In this document: positions 29,692 to 38,930 of the stretch, in pieces | Position numbering within the stretch: the first letter of the stretch is position 1 | How the letters are laid out: each line of letters begins with the position of its first letter | Origin: Acidisarcina sp. | Lineage (GTDB): Bacteria; Acidobacteriota; Terriglobia; Terriglobales; Acidobacteriaceae | Assembly (NCBI GenBank): GCA_035539175.1 | Contig: DATLIY010000007.1 | Coordinates: forward strand, 496,001 to 560,000 | DNA length: 64,000 nt | Reading direction: 5' to 3' | Notes under the pieces: model-generated | The model's database searches: none | What the model was told of the DNA's origin: nothing | The model's input: the letters and a program-made list of their open reading frames with translations, nothing else | Position numbers and translations under genes: made by a program

Positions 29692-30804
29692 ATGGCTAAG
29701 AAAAGCGATTCTCTTAAAACAAAGCGTTCCCCCAGGAAAACATCCGCGAAACAGAAGCCCGCAGCAGAGAAGAAGACTGGGCACGTCAACCTGCGCACAT
29801 TGGCGGCCTACCTTGATCTGTCGCAAACAACTGTATCCCTGGTCCTGAACGACTCGCCCGCGGCAAAGTCCATTCCCCAGGAGACGCAGCAGCGGGTGAT
29901 GGATGCGGCGCGGGAGCTGAAGTATCGGCCCAACTATTTTGCCCGGTCCCTGCGCAAGAGCCGCAGCATGTCGGTGGGCGTTATCGCCCCGGATCTGAGC
30001 GAAGGCTACTTTACCCTGGTGATGAGCGGGGTGGAGCAATATCTGATCCGCTCCCACTATTTCTACTTCACGGCCAGCCACTACTGGCATCCAGATCTGA
30101 TCGCGGAGTATCCACGGATGCTGCTGGAGCGGGCGGTGGATGGCTTTCTTCTACTCAACACGCCGGTGGAATTCGAGCAATCGTCCGTGCCCGTGGTTGC
30201 CATCTCCGCGCACCGCAAGGTAGCTGGCGTTACCAATATCGTGCTGGATCACAACCGTGCGGCTGCCCTTGCGCTACGGTATCTTTACGAACTGGGCCAT
30301 CGCAGGATTGCGTTCATGCGCGGACCGGAGTGCATTGTTGACTCGGACTTTCGCTGGAGCGGCATCATTGCGGTTAGCCGCGAGCTTGGGCTCCCAGTGC
30401 TGCCCGAGTTGACCACACGCCTCTCGATGAGCAGTTTTTCGCCAGAGCTTGGCTATCTGCCAATGAAGGAGATGCTGAGCCGCAACCTCGACTTCACCGC
30501 CGTGTTTTGCTTCAACGATATTGCGGCGATTGGCGCAATACGCGCCATTCAGGATGCGGGACTGCGAGTGCCGGAGGATATCTCAGTGATTGGCTTCGAC
30601 GATATCGTGAGCGCGGCATATTACCGTCCCAGCCTGACGACCGTACGCCAGCCCCTGCGCGAGATGGGAACCACCGGCGCCGAACTGCTGCTGGAACGCA
30701 TCGCCCATCCTGAGAAGCCCTATCCGAGCGAGATCGTCATGCAGCCAGAGCTGATTGTGCGCGAATCCACTGGGCCAGCCGCGGAGAACGCCAGGCGCAG
30801 CTAG
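29692..30804 (+). CDS. LacI-family transcriptional regulator
   Basis: DNA-binding repressor/activator sensing a small molecule. After a Lys-rich tail of about 30 residues comes a LacI helix-turn-helix (NLRTLAAYLDLSQTTVSLVLN) and hinge helix (YRPNYFARSLRKSRS), then a periplasmic-binding-like sensor domain with VGVIAPDL, HRRIAFMRGPE, CFNDIAAIGAIRAIQDAG and SVIGFDDI. Three Shine-Dalgarno-like bases (GGAAAG) precede ATG 29692. It lies 60 bases after the mutase gene, same strand, so it might regulate it, although LacI proteins usually control sugar genes. The basic N-terminal extension is longer than usual. Effector unknown. Confidence 0.92.
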   Translation: MAKKSDSLKTKRSPRKTSAKQKPAAEKKTGHVNLRTLAAYLDLSQTTVSLVLNDSPAAKSIPQETQQRVMDAARELKYRPNYFARSLRKSRSMSVGVIAPDLSEGYFTLVMSGVEQYLIRSHYFYFTASHYWHPDLIAEYPRMLLERAVDGFLLLNTPVEFEQSSVPVVAISAHRKVAGVTNIVLDHNRAAALALRYLYELGHRRIAFMRGPECIVDSDFRWSGIIAVSRELGLPVLPELTTRLSMSSFSPELGYLPMKEMLSRNLDFTAVFCFNDIAAIGAIRAIQDAGLRVPEDISVIGFDDIVSAAYYRPSLTTVRQPLREMGTTGAELLLERIAHPEKPYPSEIVMQPELIVRESTGPAAENARRS

Positions 30805-30824
30805 CAGGTTGCGTTCAAGAGAAA

Positions 30825-30850
30825 AGGCTGCAGGAGTAGTCCTGCAGCCT
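30825..30850. terminator. Bidirectional hairpin between lacI-type gene and hom
   Basis: AGGCTGCAGGA and TCCTGCAGCCT form a perfect 11-base stem with a four-base loop (GTAG). An A-rich GAAA lies before it, giving TTTC on the minus strand. It is placed between convergent stops at 30804 and 30873. Confidence 0.75.
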
Positions 30851-30872
30851 GGAATGCGCGCGCGAGGAAATT

Positions 30873-32195
30873 TCAGCTCTCGAGAATCTGCAGGTCCAGA
30901 GGAACTTCTCGCAGGCAATCCATCTTCGCAATGCGGGCAAAAGCCTTCTTGAGGGCGGAGCTACCGCATGGCTCCACCGTAACGACAAATGGAAGATTGT
31001 GCTTGGGATGGCCCGGCTTCTGCAGAATTGCGTCGATGTTCACTTCGAACTCGGCGAGGCTCGCTGCAATCTCCGAGATGATGCCGGGACGGTCATCCAC
31101 CACAAAGCGGATGTAATGCGGCACCACGAATTCTCCTCCCACTGTAGCCTTACGGCTGGGCAGGTCCACCAGGCTCGATCCGTGAACAATCGACAGCAGA
31201 TCCGATACAACGGCCACAGCGGTCGGGTGCCCGCCAGCGCCATGGCCGGAGAAGACGACATCCCCACCAAACTGTCCGCTGGCAATCACCATGTTCTCGG
31301 TTCCGCGCGACCATGCCAGAGGCGAACTGCGCGGCACCAGCATGGGACCAACCGTAGCCACTACACCCTCCTCGTGCAACTGCCCGCGGGAGATCTGGCG
31401 AATGGTGCAGCCCAGGTCTCGGGCATAAGTGAAATCAATCGCGGAGACATCGGTAATCGAGCGGCATGGCACCTCTTCCGGGTGCACATCGGCCCGCATC
31501 GCAAGCCGCATCAGGATCACCAGCTTGGCCCGTGCATCGTAGCCAGCAACATCCTCGGTGGGATTGGCCTCCGCATACCCCAGCGCCTGCGCCTCGGAGA
31601 GTACGGGGTGGAACTCCGCCCCTTCCTCCATCTTGCTGAGGATGAAGTTGCAGGTGCCGTTCAAGATGCCCTGCAATTGCGTAAGACGATCGCCCGCGAG
31701 TCCATACTGCAGGCCGGGAATGACCGGAATACCTCCTGCAACTGCCGCGCCATAGAGCAGATGACAGCCGCGTGCGCTGGCCAGCTTCTCCAATGCTACG
31801 CCATGGTGCGCGATGAGCTGCTTATTCGCCGTGACTACGGATTTGCCTGCCGTCAGCGCCTTGCGCACCCACTCCCCTGCAGGATCGAGGCCACCAGCCA
31901 GCTCGACGACCACATCCGCACCGGAGGCCAGCACATCCTGGAAATCCTCGGTCCACTGCACCGAATGCGGCACCCACGGCACGCGTTTCCGCGCTACGCC
32001 GCGGTTGAAGATGTGCGTTAGCTCCAGGCCCTTGGGCTTCAATTCGCATAGAATCTTCGCCACGGAAGCGCCAACTGTGCCAAAGCCGAGAATCGCGATT
32101 TTGAGGCTGCCGGAGCTGCGCGTGTGGCCGGTTGGCAGGTGCGTGATCTTCTTCTCTGCGGGCGGATTCTTTTCTATGGGCGGATTCTTCGTCAT
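30873..32195 (-). CDS. hom: Homoserine dehydrogenase with C-terminal ACT domain
   Basis: Reduces aspartate semialdehyde to homoserine in the threonine/methionine branch. N-terminal NAD(P) fold: KIAILGFGTVGASVAKIL near residue 33, then VVELAGGLDPAGEW and VVTANKQLIA. The catalytic domain has GGIPVIPGL, GILNGTCNFIL and GYAEANPTEDVAGYDARAKL. The C-terminal ACT domain (YIRFVVDDRPGIISEIA) allows threonine feedback. Length 440, the classical monofunctional form. A lysine/proline-rich 30-residue N-terminal tail includes a small tandem repeat; the conserved enzyme starts around SLKIAILG. No thrB/thrC is adjacent. Confidence 0.95.
   Translation of the reverse strand: MTKNPPIEKNPPAEKKITHLPTGHTRSSGSLKIAILGFGTVGASVAKILCELKPKGLELTHIFNRGVARKRVPWVPHSVQWTEDFQDVLASGADVVVELAGGLDPAGEWVRKALTAGKSVVTANKQLIAHHGVALEKLASARGCHLLYGAAVAGGIPVIPGLQYGLAGDRLTQLQGILNGTCNFILSKMEEGAEFHPVLSEAQALGYAEANPTEDVAGYDARAKLVILMRLAMRADVHPEEVPCRSITDVSAIDFTYARDLGCTIRQISRGQLHEEGVVATVGPMLVPRSSPLAWSRGTENMVIASGQFGGDVVFSGHGAGGHPTAVAVVSDLLSIVHGSSLVDLPSRKATVGGEFVVPHYIRFVVDDRPGIISEIAASLAEFEVNIDAILQKPGHPKHNLPFVVTVEPCGSSALKKAFARIAKMDCLREVPLDLQILES
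32154..32189 (-). repeat. Tandem 18-base duplication in the hom N-terminal tail
   Basis: Two 18-base units (32154-32171, 32172-32189) match at 15 positions and encode KNPPIE-KNPPAE at residues 3-14 of homoserine dehydrogenase. The duplication keeps frame and lies in the poorly conserved tail before the Rossmann fold. Confidence 0.8.
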
Positions 32196-32277
32196 GCCGG
32201 CTAAGGGTCTCCTGGGAACAGTCTGCTAGTGTGATGATACCTGCCGAGAGCTAAATCGCAGAATCTCACTGTGATGT

Positions 32278-33033
32278 TTACAGAACCCGGAAGAGCCCAG
32301 GCATCTTCTCCCCTGCCTTGCCCAGCAGGATTTGCGTGAATGCCTTTGCATTCATTGGCTCCTCCGGGCCGACATAATACGTGCGGACCGGGTCTCCGGA
32401 GCGCATGTTCGCCCAATGGACAAAGCTCGCCGCGGGATATACCGCACCGGACGTACCGACGACCAGCAAAATGGAGCAGCGGTCAATCTCCTGCTGAATG
32501 CGCGCCATCTCCAGCGGAATCTCTCCAAACCAGACGATGTGAGGCCGCAGCCGGGCACCGCACGCGCACCGGGGAATCTCGCCTAGCGATTCGTAACAAT
32601 TATGGTCTGCAATAACTGGGGCACCACACTCCGCCTCGCATCGCGACTGGAAGAGCTCACCGTGCATGTGCACCATATTCTGCGAACCGGCGCGTTCATG
32701 CAGGTCGTCCACATTCTGAGTACAGAGAAAGAGGCGGTCGCCGATCTTCTCTTCCAATTCGGCCAGGGCATGGTGTGCAGCATTGGGCTGACTTGCCTGC
32801 GCTTCCTTCCGGCGCTCCGAATAGAACTGCCAGACCAGTTCGGGATTGGCCTCCCAGCCTTCCGGAGTGGCCACCGTCTCCACTCGATACCCGGCCCACA
32901 ACCCGTTGCCATCGCGGAAGGTCTTCAATCCGCTCTCTGCGCTGATCCCGGCTCCCGTCAGGACAAAGACGCGGTCTGTGGGACGGACCTCGATCGCGTC
33001 TGGCGCAACTCCTCTTGCCAATTGCTGATTCAT
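32278..33033 (-). CDS. cobB: Sir2-family NAD-dependent protein deacylase (CobB/SIRT5-like)
   Basis: Removes acyl groups from protein lysines using NAD. NAD-binding GAGISAESGLKTFRDG, catalytic TQNVDDLHERAG and HMHGELFQ with the catalytic His, and GTSGAVYPAA are all present. The Tyr71-x-x-Arg74 pair in QFYSERRKE is the class III signature seen in SIRT5 and E. coli CobB, which favours succinyl/malonyl removal besides acetyl. Zinc cysteines appear as CEAEC and CAC, spaced irregularly. AAGAAG precedes ATG 33033. 251 residues. It is 82 bases upstream of hom in the same direction; no functional link is implied. Confidence 0.92.
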   Translation of the reverse strand: MNQQLARGVAPDAIEVRPTDRVFVLTGAGISAESGLKTFRDGNGLWAGYRVETVATPEGWEANPELVWQFYSERRKEAQASQPNAAHHALAELEEKIGDRLFLCTQNVDDLHERAGSQNMVHMHGELFQSRCEAECGAPVIADHNCYESLGEIPRCACGARLRPHIVWFGEIPLEMARIQQEIDRCSILLVVGTSGAVYPAASFVHWANMRSGDPVRTYYVGPEEPMNAKAFTQILLGKAGEKMPGLFRVL

Positions 33034-33224
33034 ATCTTCTTGTAAGTCTACGCCGGCCGGATGCTCTGTAAGTCCGTTCCTCTGGCCGCGCGGGCTGCGA
33101 GGCTCGCAAACGAATTTTTAATCGCAAATGAATTTATGCTTCTTAACTTTTCTATTTCTTAACGCAGATCAGTCATACTGGAGGGTTGCGTCCTGACTGA
33201 AAGAATCCCTCTCCGGAGATATGT

Positions 33225-34688
33225 TTGACTCGATTTCTGCTGCTCGCGCTGTTTCTCTGCCTCGTGCCTGTCGCCGCGCGTCCGCAAACCGACGCCCCGC
33301 CGACGCATGGGAGCAACGCGTACGTCACAGACTCCCTGGCACCGGCGAGCGACCCCGGCAGAGAGTCCGTGCCGAAAGGAAAACCGAAGGCTGCCGAGCA
33401 GGATGACCACGAAGAAACGGCGATGTTTCCTCACCTGATTGCCGACCGGATATGGATCTCGGGACAGGCGAACTTTATTCTTCAGGCGCATGGCCCTTTC
33501 CACTCTCCCTACCAGGGAACGAACAGCCTTATCGGGCAAGGCGAGACGGCCGGCTCGCGAGTGCTATCGCTCTATACCGGCGTTCGCCTGCCGCACTCCA
33601 CTGAGGTGATCTTCGATCTGGAAGAGACGGGCGGTGGTGGACTAAGCCAGGCTTTAGGGCTGGCCGGATTCACCAATCTGGACGTGGTCCGAAATCCGGC
33701 GCTGGGGCAAGGGATTTATATGTCGCGGGTGATGGTGCATCAGACCATCCACCTCAGCAGCGAGCGCACCGAGGTGGAGCCTACACCCCTTTCCCTCGCA
33801 CGCTCCGTACCCTCCCGCCGCCTGGAATTTCGCGCGGGCAAGATGGGCATGGTGGACTTCTTCGACACGAACGCGGTGGGCAGCGACAGCCACCTGCAGT
33901 TCACCAACTGGGCAATCGACAATAACGGCGCCTACGATTACGCGGCGGATACGCGCGGATATACCTACGCCGCGATTCTGGAGTACCAGAGCCGCAGGTT
34001 TGGCGTGCGATTCGGCGAGGCTCTGATGCCCAAGGTTGCCAACGGCATTGACCTGGAGTGGAACCTGACCGTCGCGCGTGGAGAAAATCTGGAGATTGAA
34101 TTTCGTCCGGAATGGCGCAAGGGATGGGCAACCACGATTCGGCCCATTGCCTACCTGAACCATGCGAACATGGGCAGCTACGTCGAGGCAATCAACGCAT
34201 GGAAAGCAGGCGCGACCCCGCTGCCGGACGTCACCCGCTCGCGCCACCAGGGAACCCTGAAACAGGGCTTTGGCCTGAACATCGAACAGGAACTGCCCGC
34301 GCACCTGCGCGCCTTTCTCCGTACCGGCTGGAACGAGGGTCGCCACGAGTCTTTTGCTTATACCGAGATCAATAACACGATCGCGATTGGCATGGACCTC
34401 ACTGGAGATAGCTGGAATAGGAAGTACGACAGGATAGGTTCGGCGATCGTCAGCAACGGACTGAGCAAGGACCACCGCGAATACCTGGCGGATGGAGGAC
34501 TTGGCTTTCTACTCGGCGACGGACGCCTCAATTACGGCCGCGAATTCATCAGCGAAAGCTATTACAACGTACATGTCTGGCGAGGCCTGTATGCGGCAGC
34601 ACAGCTCTCCATTATTGCGAACCCGGGCTACAATCGCGACCGCGGCCCCGCAGTGATTCCCGGACTGCGCGGCCATATCGACTTCTAG
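33225..34688 (+). CDS. OprB-family carbohydrate-selective porin
   Basis: Predicted outer-membrane beta barrel for sugar uptake. Signal peptide at residues 1-20 (LLLALFLCLVPVAARPQ), a polar linker to about 65, then an OprB-like barrel with alternating strands and aromatic girdles, such as SGQANFILQ, FRAGKMGMVDFFDTN, TLKQGFGLNIEQEL and the closing GLRGHIDF with the terminal Phe needed for outer-membrane insertion. TTG 33225 is chosen: CGGAG is six bases upstream. The position just before a rhamnose locus suggests sugar transport, but the ligand is unknown. Possible terminator at 34725-34747. Confidence 0.85.
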   Translation: MTRFLLLALFLCLVPVAARPQTDAPPTHGSNAYVTDSLAPASDPGRESVPKGKPKAAEQDDHEETAMFPHLIADRIWISGQANFILQAHGPFHSPYQGTNSLIGQGETAGSRVLSLYTGVRLPHSTEVIFDLEETGGGGLSQALGLAGFTNLDVVRNPALGQGIYMSRVMVHQTIHLSSERTEVEPTPLSLARSVPSRRLEFRAGKMGMVDFFDTNAVGSDSHLQFTNWAIDNNGAYDYAADTRGYTYAAILEYQSRRFGVRFGEALMPKVANGIDLEWNLTVARGENLEIEFRPEWRKGWATTIRPIAYLNHANMGSYVEAINAWKAGATPLPDVTRSRHQGTLKQGFGLNIEQELPAHLRAFLRTGWNEGRHESFAYTEINNTIAIGMDLTGDSWNRKYDRIGSAIVSNGLSKDHREYLADGGLGFLLGDGRLNYGREFISESYYNVHVWRGLYAAAQLSIIANPGYNRDRGPAVIPGLRGHIDF

Positions 34689-34724
34689 ACGCGATCCAAT
34701 CCAATCCAGTACATACAAAACCAG

Positions 34725-34747
34725 TCTCCGGTACGGGAGATGTTTTT
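34725..34747 (+). terminator. Possible terminator after porin gene
   Basis: TCTCC and GGAGA form a short five-base stem around GGTACG, followed by TGTTTTT. The stem is weak but the T run is good, so it may end porin transcription before the rhamnose regulator. Confidence 0.4.
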
Positions 34748-34750
34748 CTA

Positions 34751-34780
34751 TTGAATTTCCGCTCGCGGCAAGTCTATGCT
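34751..34780 (+). promoter_or_regulatory. Promoter of the rhamnose regulator gene
   Basis: TTGAAT (34751-34756) and TATGCT (34775-34780) are separated by 18 bases. The same -10 hexamer and spacer occur upstream of the mutase gene. A GTC...GAC inverted pair surrounds the -10 and might be an operator. Confidence 0.5.
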
Positions 34781-34841
34781 GAGACGTGATTTGCGAGATC
34801 GCGCTTGTTGATCCCGCACAGATTCACTGCGCGGATCGCGC

Positions 34842-35954
34842 ATGCAAGGCGGAAGAATCTTGGTAAAGAAAGCACCCAAGCGGCTGTATCTTGTACCCAT
34901 CCTATCCAAAGCGCTCGACATCCTCGAGCTTATGCAAGGGGAGAAGGAGCCGATTTCGCTTGAGGCTATCTATCAGCAAACCCGGATCTCCAAGACAACC
35001 GTCTACCGCATTCTGAAGACCTTTGTGCATCGTGGATATCTTGCGCAGACGCAGAATGGGCTCTATCGTCTGGTCTCCCGCCCCAAGAAGATTCTGTTCG
35101 GCTTTGCTGCGCAGTCCTCCGAAATGCCGTTCTCCGAGGCGGTGCGAGCGAGCCTGCAGTCTGCTGCCTCTGCCGCAGGTGTAGATCTGCTGGTGCTGGA
35201 CAACCGCTACGATACGGAGACGGCTCTGCGCAATGCGGATGAACTCGTGGGCCAGCATGTGGATCTGGCGATCGAGTTCCAGACCGATCAACAAGTGGCG
35301 CCGATCCTCGCCGACAAGATTTCAGGCGCCGGCATTCCGCTCATTGCGGTTGAAATGCCGCATCCCCACTCTACTTACTTTGGTGTGGATAACTACCGCG
35401 TCGGTTTTGAGGCAGGAGAAATTCTGGCGCAGCATGCCATCACGCAATGGAAATCTCAGGTGGATTGGGTGATCGGTCTCGAACTCGAGGAAGCTGGCCC
35501 ACTGGTTCAGAGCCGCATCACAGGCGCGTTTGAGGCAGTTCGCAAGCAGCTTCCGGAGATCCCCGTGGAGTGCTTTGTCCGCCTGGATGCACGTGGGCTC
35601 CGCGAAAAGAGCTACAAGATTGTGCTGGATTTTCTGCGCCGGCACCCGAAGGACCGGCACATCCTGGTAGCCTCGACCAACGATACGGTTGCCCTCGGCG
35701 CCTTGCAGGCAGCCAGAGAGCTGAAGCGCGAGAAGGACCTTGCCATCGTGGGTCAGGACTGCATCCCCGAGGCTCTGAGCGAAATTGCAGCGCCGCGAAG
35801 CTGCTTCATTGGCTCCATCTCCCACGAAGTCGAAAAGTATGGGCCAGAATTGATTTCGCTCGGACTTGCGATCCTGCGAGGGCAGACGGTCGCGCCGTAT
35901 AACTACGCCTATCACCGCAGCGTCACGCGGGAATCCTTGCAACAGGAAGGCTGA
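34842..35954 (+). CDS. Hybrid regulator: IclR-type HTH plus sugar-binding (RbsB-like) domain
   Basis: The N-terminal 90 residues form an IclR-like winged helix: ILSKALDILELM, a recognition region RISKTTVYRILKTFVHRGYL and wing NGLYRLV. From about residue 100 on, instead of the IclR effector domain, there is a type 1 periplasmic-binding-fold domain as in LacI and RbsB: VDLAIEFQTDQQVAPI, NYRVGFEAGEILAQHA, STNDTVALGALQAA and LAIVGQDCIPEAL. The effector is probably a sugar, and adjacency to rhamnulokinase and rhamnose isomerase points to rhamnose or a derivative. A possible internal TTG start lies six codons in. No signal peptide, so it is cytoplasmic. Confidence 0.87.
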   Translation: MQGGRILVKKAPKRLYLVPILSKALDILELMQGEKEPISLEAIYQQTRISKTTVYRILKTFVHRGYLAQTQNGLYRLVSRPKKILFGFAAQSSEMPFSEAVRASLQSAASAAGVDLLVLDNRYDTETALRNADELVGQHVDLAIEFQTDQQVAPILADKISGAGIPLIAVEMPHPHSTYFGVDNYRVGFEAGEILAQHAITQWKSQVDWVIGLELEEAGPLVQSRITGAFEAVRKQLPEIPVECFVRLDARGLREKSYKIVLDFLRRHPKDRHILVASTNDTVALGALQAARELKREKDLAIVGQDCIPEALSEIAAPRSCFIGSISHEVEKYGPELISLGLAILRGQTVAPYNYAYHRSVTRESLQQEG

Positions 35955-35988
35955 GCATGCAGTCGGGTCTTTGGGAATCGGCTGAGAT

Positions 35989-37476
35989 TTGGGGTCTAAC
36001 TTGACCAGCCAATGCGCTCAAAAGGAACCTGCGCTGCCAGAGGCTATCGACGGCCGGGCAATCGTCGCAATCGACCTGGGAGCCGAAAGCTGCCGCGTCA
36101 GCCTGCTTCGCCACCGCAAGGGCTGCTCCAGCGTGGAGTTGGTGCACCGCTTCTCCAACTCTGCCGAGGATAGGCATGGCAGCCTGCGATGGGATCTGGA
36201 TTCCATCTGGGGCGGACTACAGGAGGGCCTGCGTAAATGCGCCACAATCGCAACCGAAGGGATCGCCTCGATTGGCGTAGATGGCTGGGCGGTAGACTAC
36301 GTGCGGCTGGGAACCGACGGACGTCCCCTCTTCAAGCCCTACTGCTATCGCGATCCGCGAACCTTCGCAACTGAGGATTGGGTTCGCACGCGGCTCGACG
36401 GCGAAGACCTGTACCGACTTACCGGCGTCCAGCCTCTGCGTATCAACACCCTCTTCCAACTGCTGGCGGATAATGACGCGGGTATCCCCACAAACGCACC
36501 GTGGCTGAATCTGCCGGAGTACATCCTCTACCTGCTCTCCGGGGTGCGGGTAGCGGAGTATAGCAACGCAACGCACACGCAACTCGTCGAGTGTGGCTCA
36601 GCAAAATGGTCCGCGGAGCTGTTCCACTTGCTCGGGCTGTCGCTGGAGGCGGCTCCGCCGATCGTTCCATCGGGCACGATCCTCGGGCCACTCCGCGGGC
36701 CGCTGTCAGAGCTGCCTGCATTCGCACACACTCAGATCATTGCGCCTGCATGCCACGACACAGCCTCGGCAATCGCTGGAATCTCCGCCGAGGGCGAGGA
36801 CTGGGCCTACATCAGTTCAGGAACGTGGTCTCTCGTTGGCGCTCTGCTGCCCGCTCCCTGCACAACACCGGCAGCGTTCACCGCAAAGTTCACGAACCTG
36901 GGCGCGACAGGCGGAGAGATCTGCTTCCACCGCAATGTCAACGGCATGTGGCTGCTGCGCCAGTGCATCGAGACATGGAAGGCCGCTGGAAAGGAGTGGA
37001 AGGTCGAAGACCTGGTGGCAGCCGCTCGACTCCTTCCCCCATCCGCTCTCCGCTTCGACATCGATGAGCCCAGCCTGCTGCTGCCCGGCGACGTACTATC
37101 CCGCATCAATCTGCAGTTGACAGCGGTTGGCTTTGAAACCCTGCCTGCCGATCCGGACCATGCTCCCGAGGTGACCAGCGTGCTGTTGCAGAATATGGCG
37201 GCAACCTATGCGCAGGTTCTTGCAGAAATCCCTGCGCTGACCGGGAAGCAGATTCACCGCATCTATGTTGTGGGAGGCGGTAGCCGCAACGCGCTTTTGA
37301 ATGACCTGACGGAAAGGGCCAGCGGGCTTCCTGTAGCAACCGGATTCGCCGAAAGCTCCACGATGGGCAACCTGGCGATTCAACAGGCTGCGCTGCGGGC
37401 CAAGGGCTCGCCGGCAGGAGTGAGCGCAGTGGAGGTGAAAGCTCATGTGCGGCAACTGGAAAGTGCCTGCCGCTGA
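35989..37476 (+). CDS. rhaB: Rhamnulokinase (FGGY family)
   Basis: Phosphorylates L-rhamnulose at C1 with ATP. FGGY hallmarks are present: AIVAIDLGAESCRVSLL (actin-like phosphate 1), GVDGWAVDYVRLG, SGTWSLVG (phosphate 2) and VVGGGSRNALLNDLTERASG with the adenine-binding region. LGAESCR and RTLYQLT-like YRLTGVQPLRINTLFQL are rhamnulokinase-specific. Start TTG 35989 has weak signals; TTG 36001 is an alternative. 495 residues. It follows the hybrid regulator by 34 bases and precedes rhamnose isomerase, so it belongs to the rhamnose-use unit; no rhamnulose-1-phosphate aldolase is in the window. Confidence 0.9.
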   Translation: MGSNLTSQCAQKEPALPEAIDGRAIVAIDLGAESCRVSLLRHRKGCSSVELVHRFSNSAEDRHGSLRWDLDSIWGGLQEGLRKCATIATEGIASIGVDGWAVDYVRLGTDGRPLFKPYCYRDPRTFATEDWVRTRLDGEDLYRLTGVQPLRINTLFQLLADNDAGIPTNAPWLNLPEYILYLLSGVRVAEYSNATHTQLVECGSAKWSAELFHLLGLSLEAAPPIVPSGTILGPLRGPLSELPAFAHTQIIAPACHDTASAIAGISAEGEDWAYISSGTWSLVGALLPAPCTTPAAFTAKFTNLGATGGEICFHRNVNGMWLLRQCIETWKAAGKEWKVEDLVAAARLLPPSALRFDIDEPSLLLPGDVLSRINLQLTAVGFETLPADPDHAPEVTSVLLQNMAATYAQVLAEIPALTGKQIHRIYVVGGGSRNALLNDLTERASGLPVATGFAESSTMGNLAIQQAALRAKGSPAGVSAVEVKAHVRQLESACR

Positions 37477-37493
37477 TTTACATTTGAACTTAT

Positions 37494-37523
37494 TTCACAT
37501 TTGCTACGCAGGGTTGCTATAGT
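37494..37523 (+). promoter_or_regulatory. Promoter upstream of rhamnose isomerase gene
   Basis: TTCACA (37494-37499), an 18-base spacer and TATAGT (37518-37523) give a good sigma-70-type match. ACATTTG occurs twice in direct orientation, at 37480-37486 and 37497-37503, the second overlapping the -35; this is a candidate binding site for the upstream hybrid regulator. Confidence 0.45.
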
Positions 37524-37585
37524 TAGGCGCAATCTTAGAGCGCGCAACCTTGGCTAAGCGCAGCAAGAAGATAAAAGGGGAAGTC

Positions 37586-38767
37586 ATGACGGAATACTCC
37601 GACGCCCTCGAACTGGCGATGAATCAATTTGCAATCGAAGTGCCTTCATGGGGTTTTGCAAACACCGGCACGCGATTTGGAAAATACCTGCAGACTACGG
37701 CTGCTACCACTCTCGAAGAGAAGTTCGCAGATGCCAGTCAGGTCCACATCTTTACCGGCAAGTGCCCTACCATGGCGCTGCATGTGGAGTGGGATCTTCC
37801 TCAAGGCACCTCGATCTCTTCGGTACTGGAGTTGAGCGCCAAATACGACGTCGGTCCGGGCTCGATCAATCCCAATCTGTTTCAGCGTCAGGCGTATAAG
37901 CATGGATCCCTGTGCAACGAACGGCCGGAGATTCGCGCCGAGGCGCTGGAGCACATTCTCTATTCCATTGACCTCGCCGCGGCGCTTGCCAGCCGGGATA
38001 TCTCCTTGTGGTTTGCGGATGGATCGAACTATCCAGGCATGTCCAATATCCGCAAGCGAAAGCAGTGGATGGAGGAGGGCCTGCGGCAGGCGCATGAGCA
38101 TCTGCATCCGGGGCAGCGCATGCTGGTGGAGTACAAGCCCTTTGAACCTGCCTTTTATCACACCGACATTGCCGACTGGGGGATGTCTCTGTTGCACGCT
38201 CGCCACGCGGGCCCTCAGGCGAAGGTGCTGGTAGACGTGGGGCATCATTACCTTTCGCAGAACATCGAGCAGATTGTGGCATGGCTGCTGAGCGAGAACA
38301 TGCTCGGCGGATTCCACTTCAACGACCGGCGCTATGCTGATGACGATCTAACGCTCGGCTCGATTGATCCCTATCAAGTCTTCCGCATCTTTGCGGAGAT
38401 TGCACACTTCGAATGGGAGACGAACACCAGGGCGGACATCGCCTACATGATCGACCAGAGCCACAATGTAAAGAACAAGATTGAGGCAATGATCCAGACC
38501 GTGACAACGGCGCAGGAACTCTATGCGAAGGCTGCACTGCTGAACCACGAGGCGCTGGAATACCATCGCGAGCATCAGGAGATCATCGATGCGGAGAACG
38601 TCTACAAAGACGCCTTTGCAACCGATGTTCGTCCCTTCCTGAAAGACTGGCGCAGAGCCCGCGGCCTTCCGGAAGATCCGTTGAAAGCCTTCCGGGCCAG
38701 CGGATATCTGCAGGAAGTGGCGCGGCAGCGTCAAGGCAGGCAGGGGGAAACTGCTGCCTATGCATGA
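37586..38767 (+). CDS. rhaI: L-rhamnose isomerase, Pseudomonas stutzeri type
   Basis: Converts L-rhamnose to L-rhamnulose. TIM-barrel sugar isomerase resembling xylose isomerase, with metal ligands suggested by MLVEYKPFEPAFYHTDI, VLVDVGHHY and GGFHFNDRRYADDDLTLG. Substrate-site features include the N-terminal FAIEVPSWGFANTGTRFG and WFADGSNYPG. It differs from the E. coli RhaA family. ATG 37586 has AAGGGGAA just upstream; an in-frame TTG at 37550 would add a basic tail and lies nearer the predicted promoter. 393 residues. It continues the rhamnose locus after rhaB, with its own promoter in between. Confidence 0.88.
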   Translation: MTEYSDALELAMNQFAIEVPSWGFANTGTRFGKYLQTTAATTLEEKFADASQVHIFTGKCPTMALHVEWDLPQGTSISSVLELSAKYDVGPGSINPNLFQRQAYKHGSLCNERPEIRAEALEHILYSIDLAAALASRDISLWFADGSNYPGMSNIRKRKQWMEEGLRQAHEHLHPGQRMLVEYKPFEPAFYHTDIADWGMSLLHARHAGPQAKVLVDVGHHYLSQNIEQIVAWLLSENMLGGFHFNDRRYADDDLTLGSIDPYQVFRIFAEIAHFEWETNTRADIAYMIDQSHNVKNKIEAMIQTVTTAQELYAKAALLNHEALEYHREHQEIIDAENVYKDAFATDVRPFLKDWRRARGLPEDPLKAFRASGYLQEVARQRQGRQGETAAYA

Positions 38768-38930
38768 GGCCTGCAGATGCCTTCCCTCTCTGCGCGAAAG
38801 CTGCGCTTCCCGCAATGAGACTTCGCCGCTTTGACCGGAGGCGAGGTCTCCACTTCACTCCGCCCTTCCTGTACGATGGCTATCAACCTTCGCTTCAGCG
38901 AATTGGAATGCAGGAAGTTCTGGAGGAATT

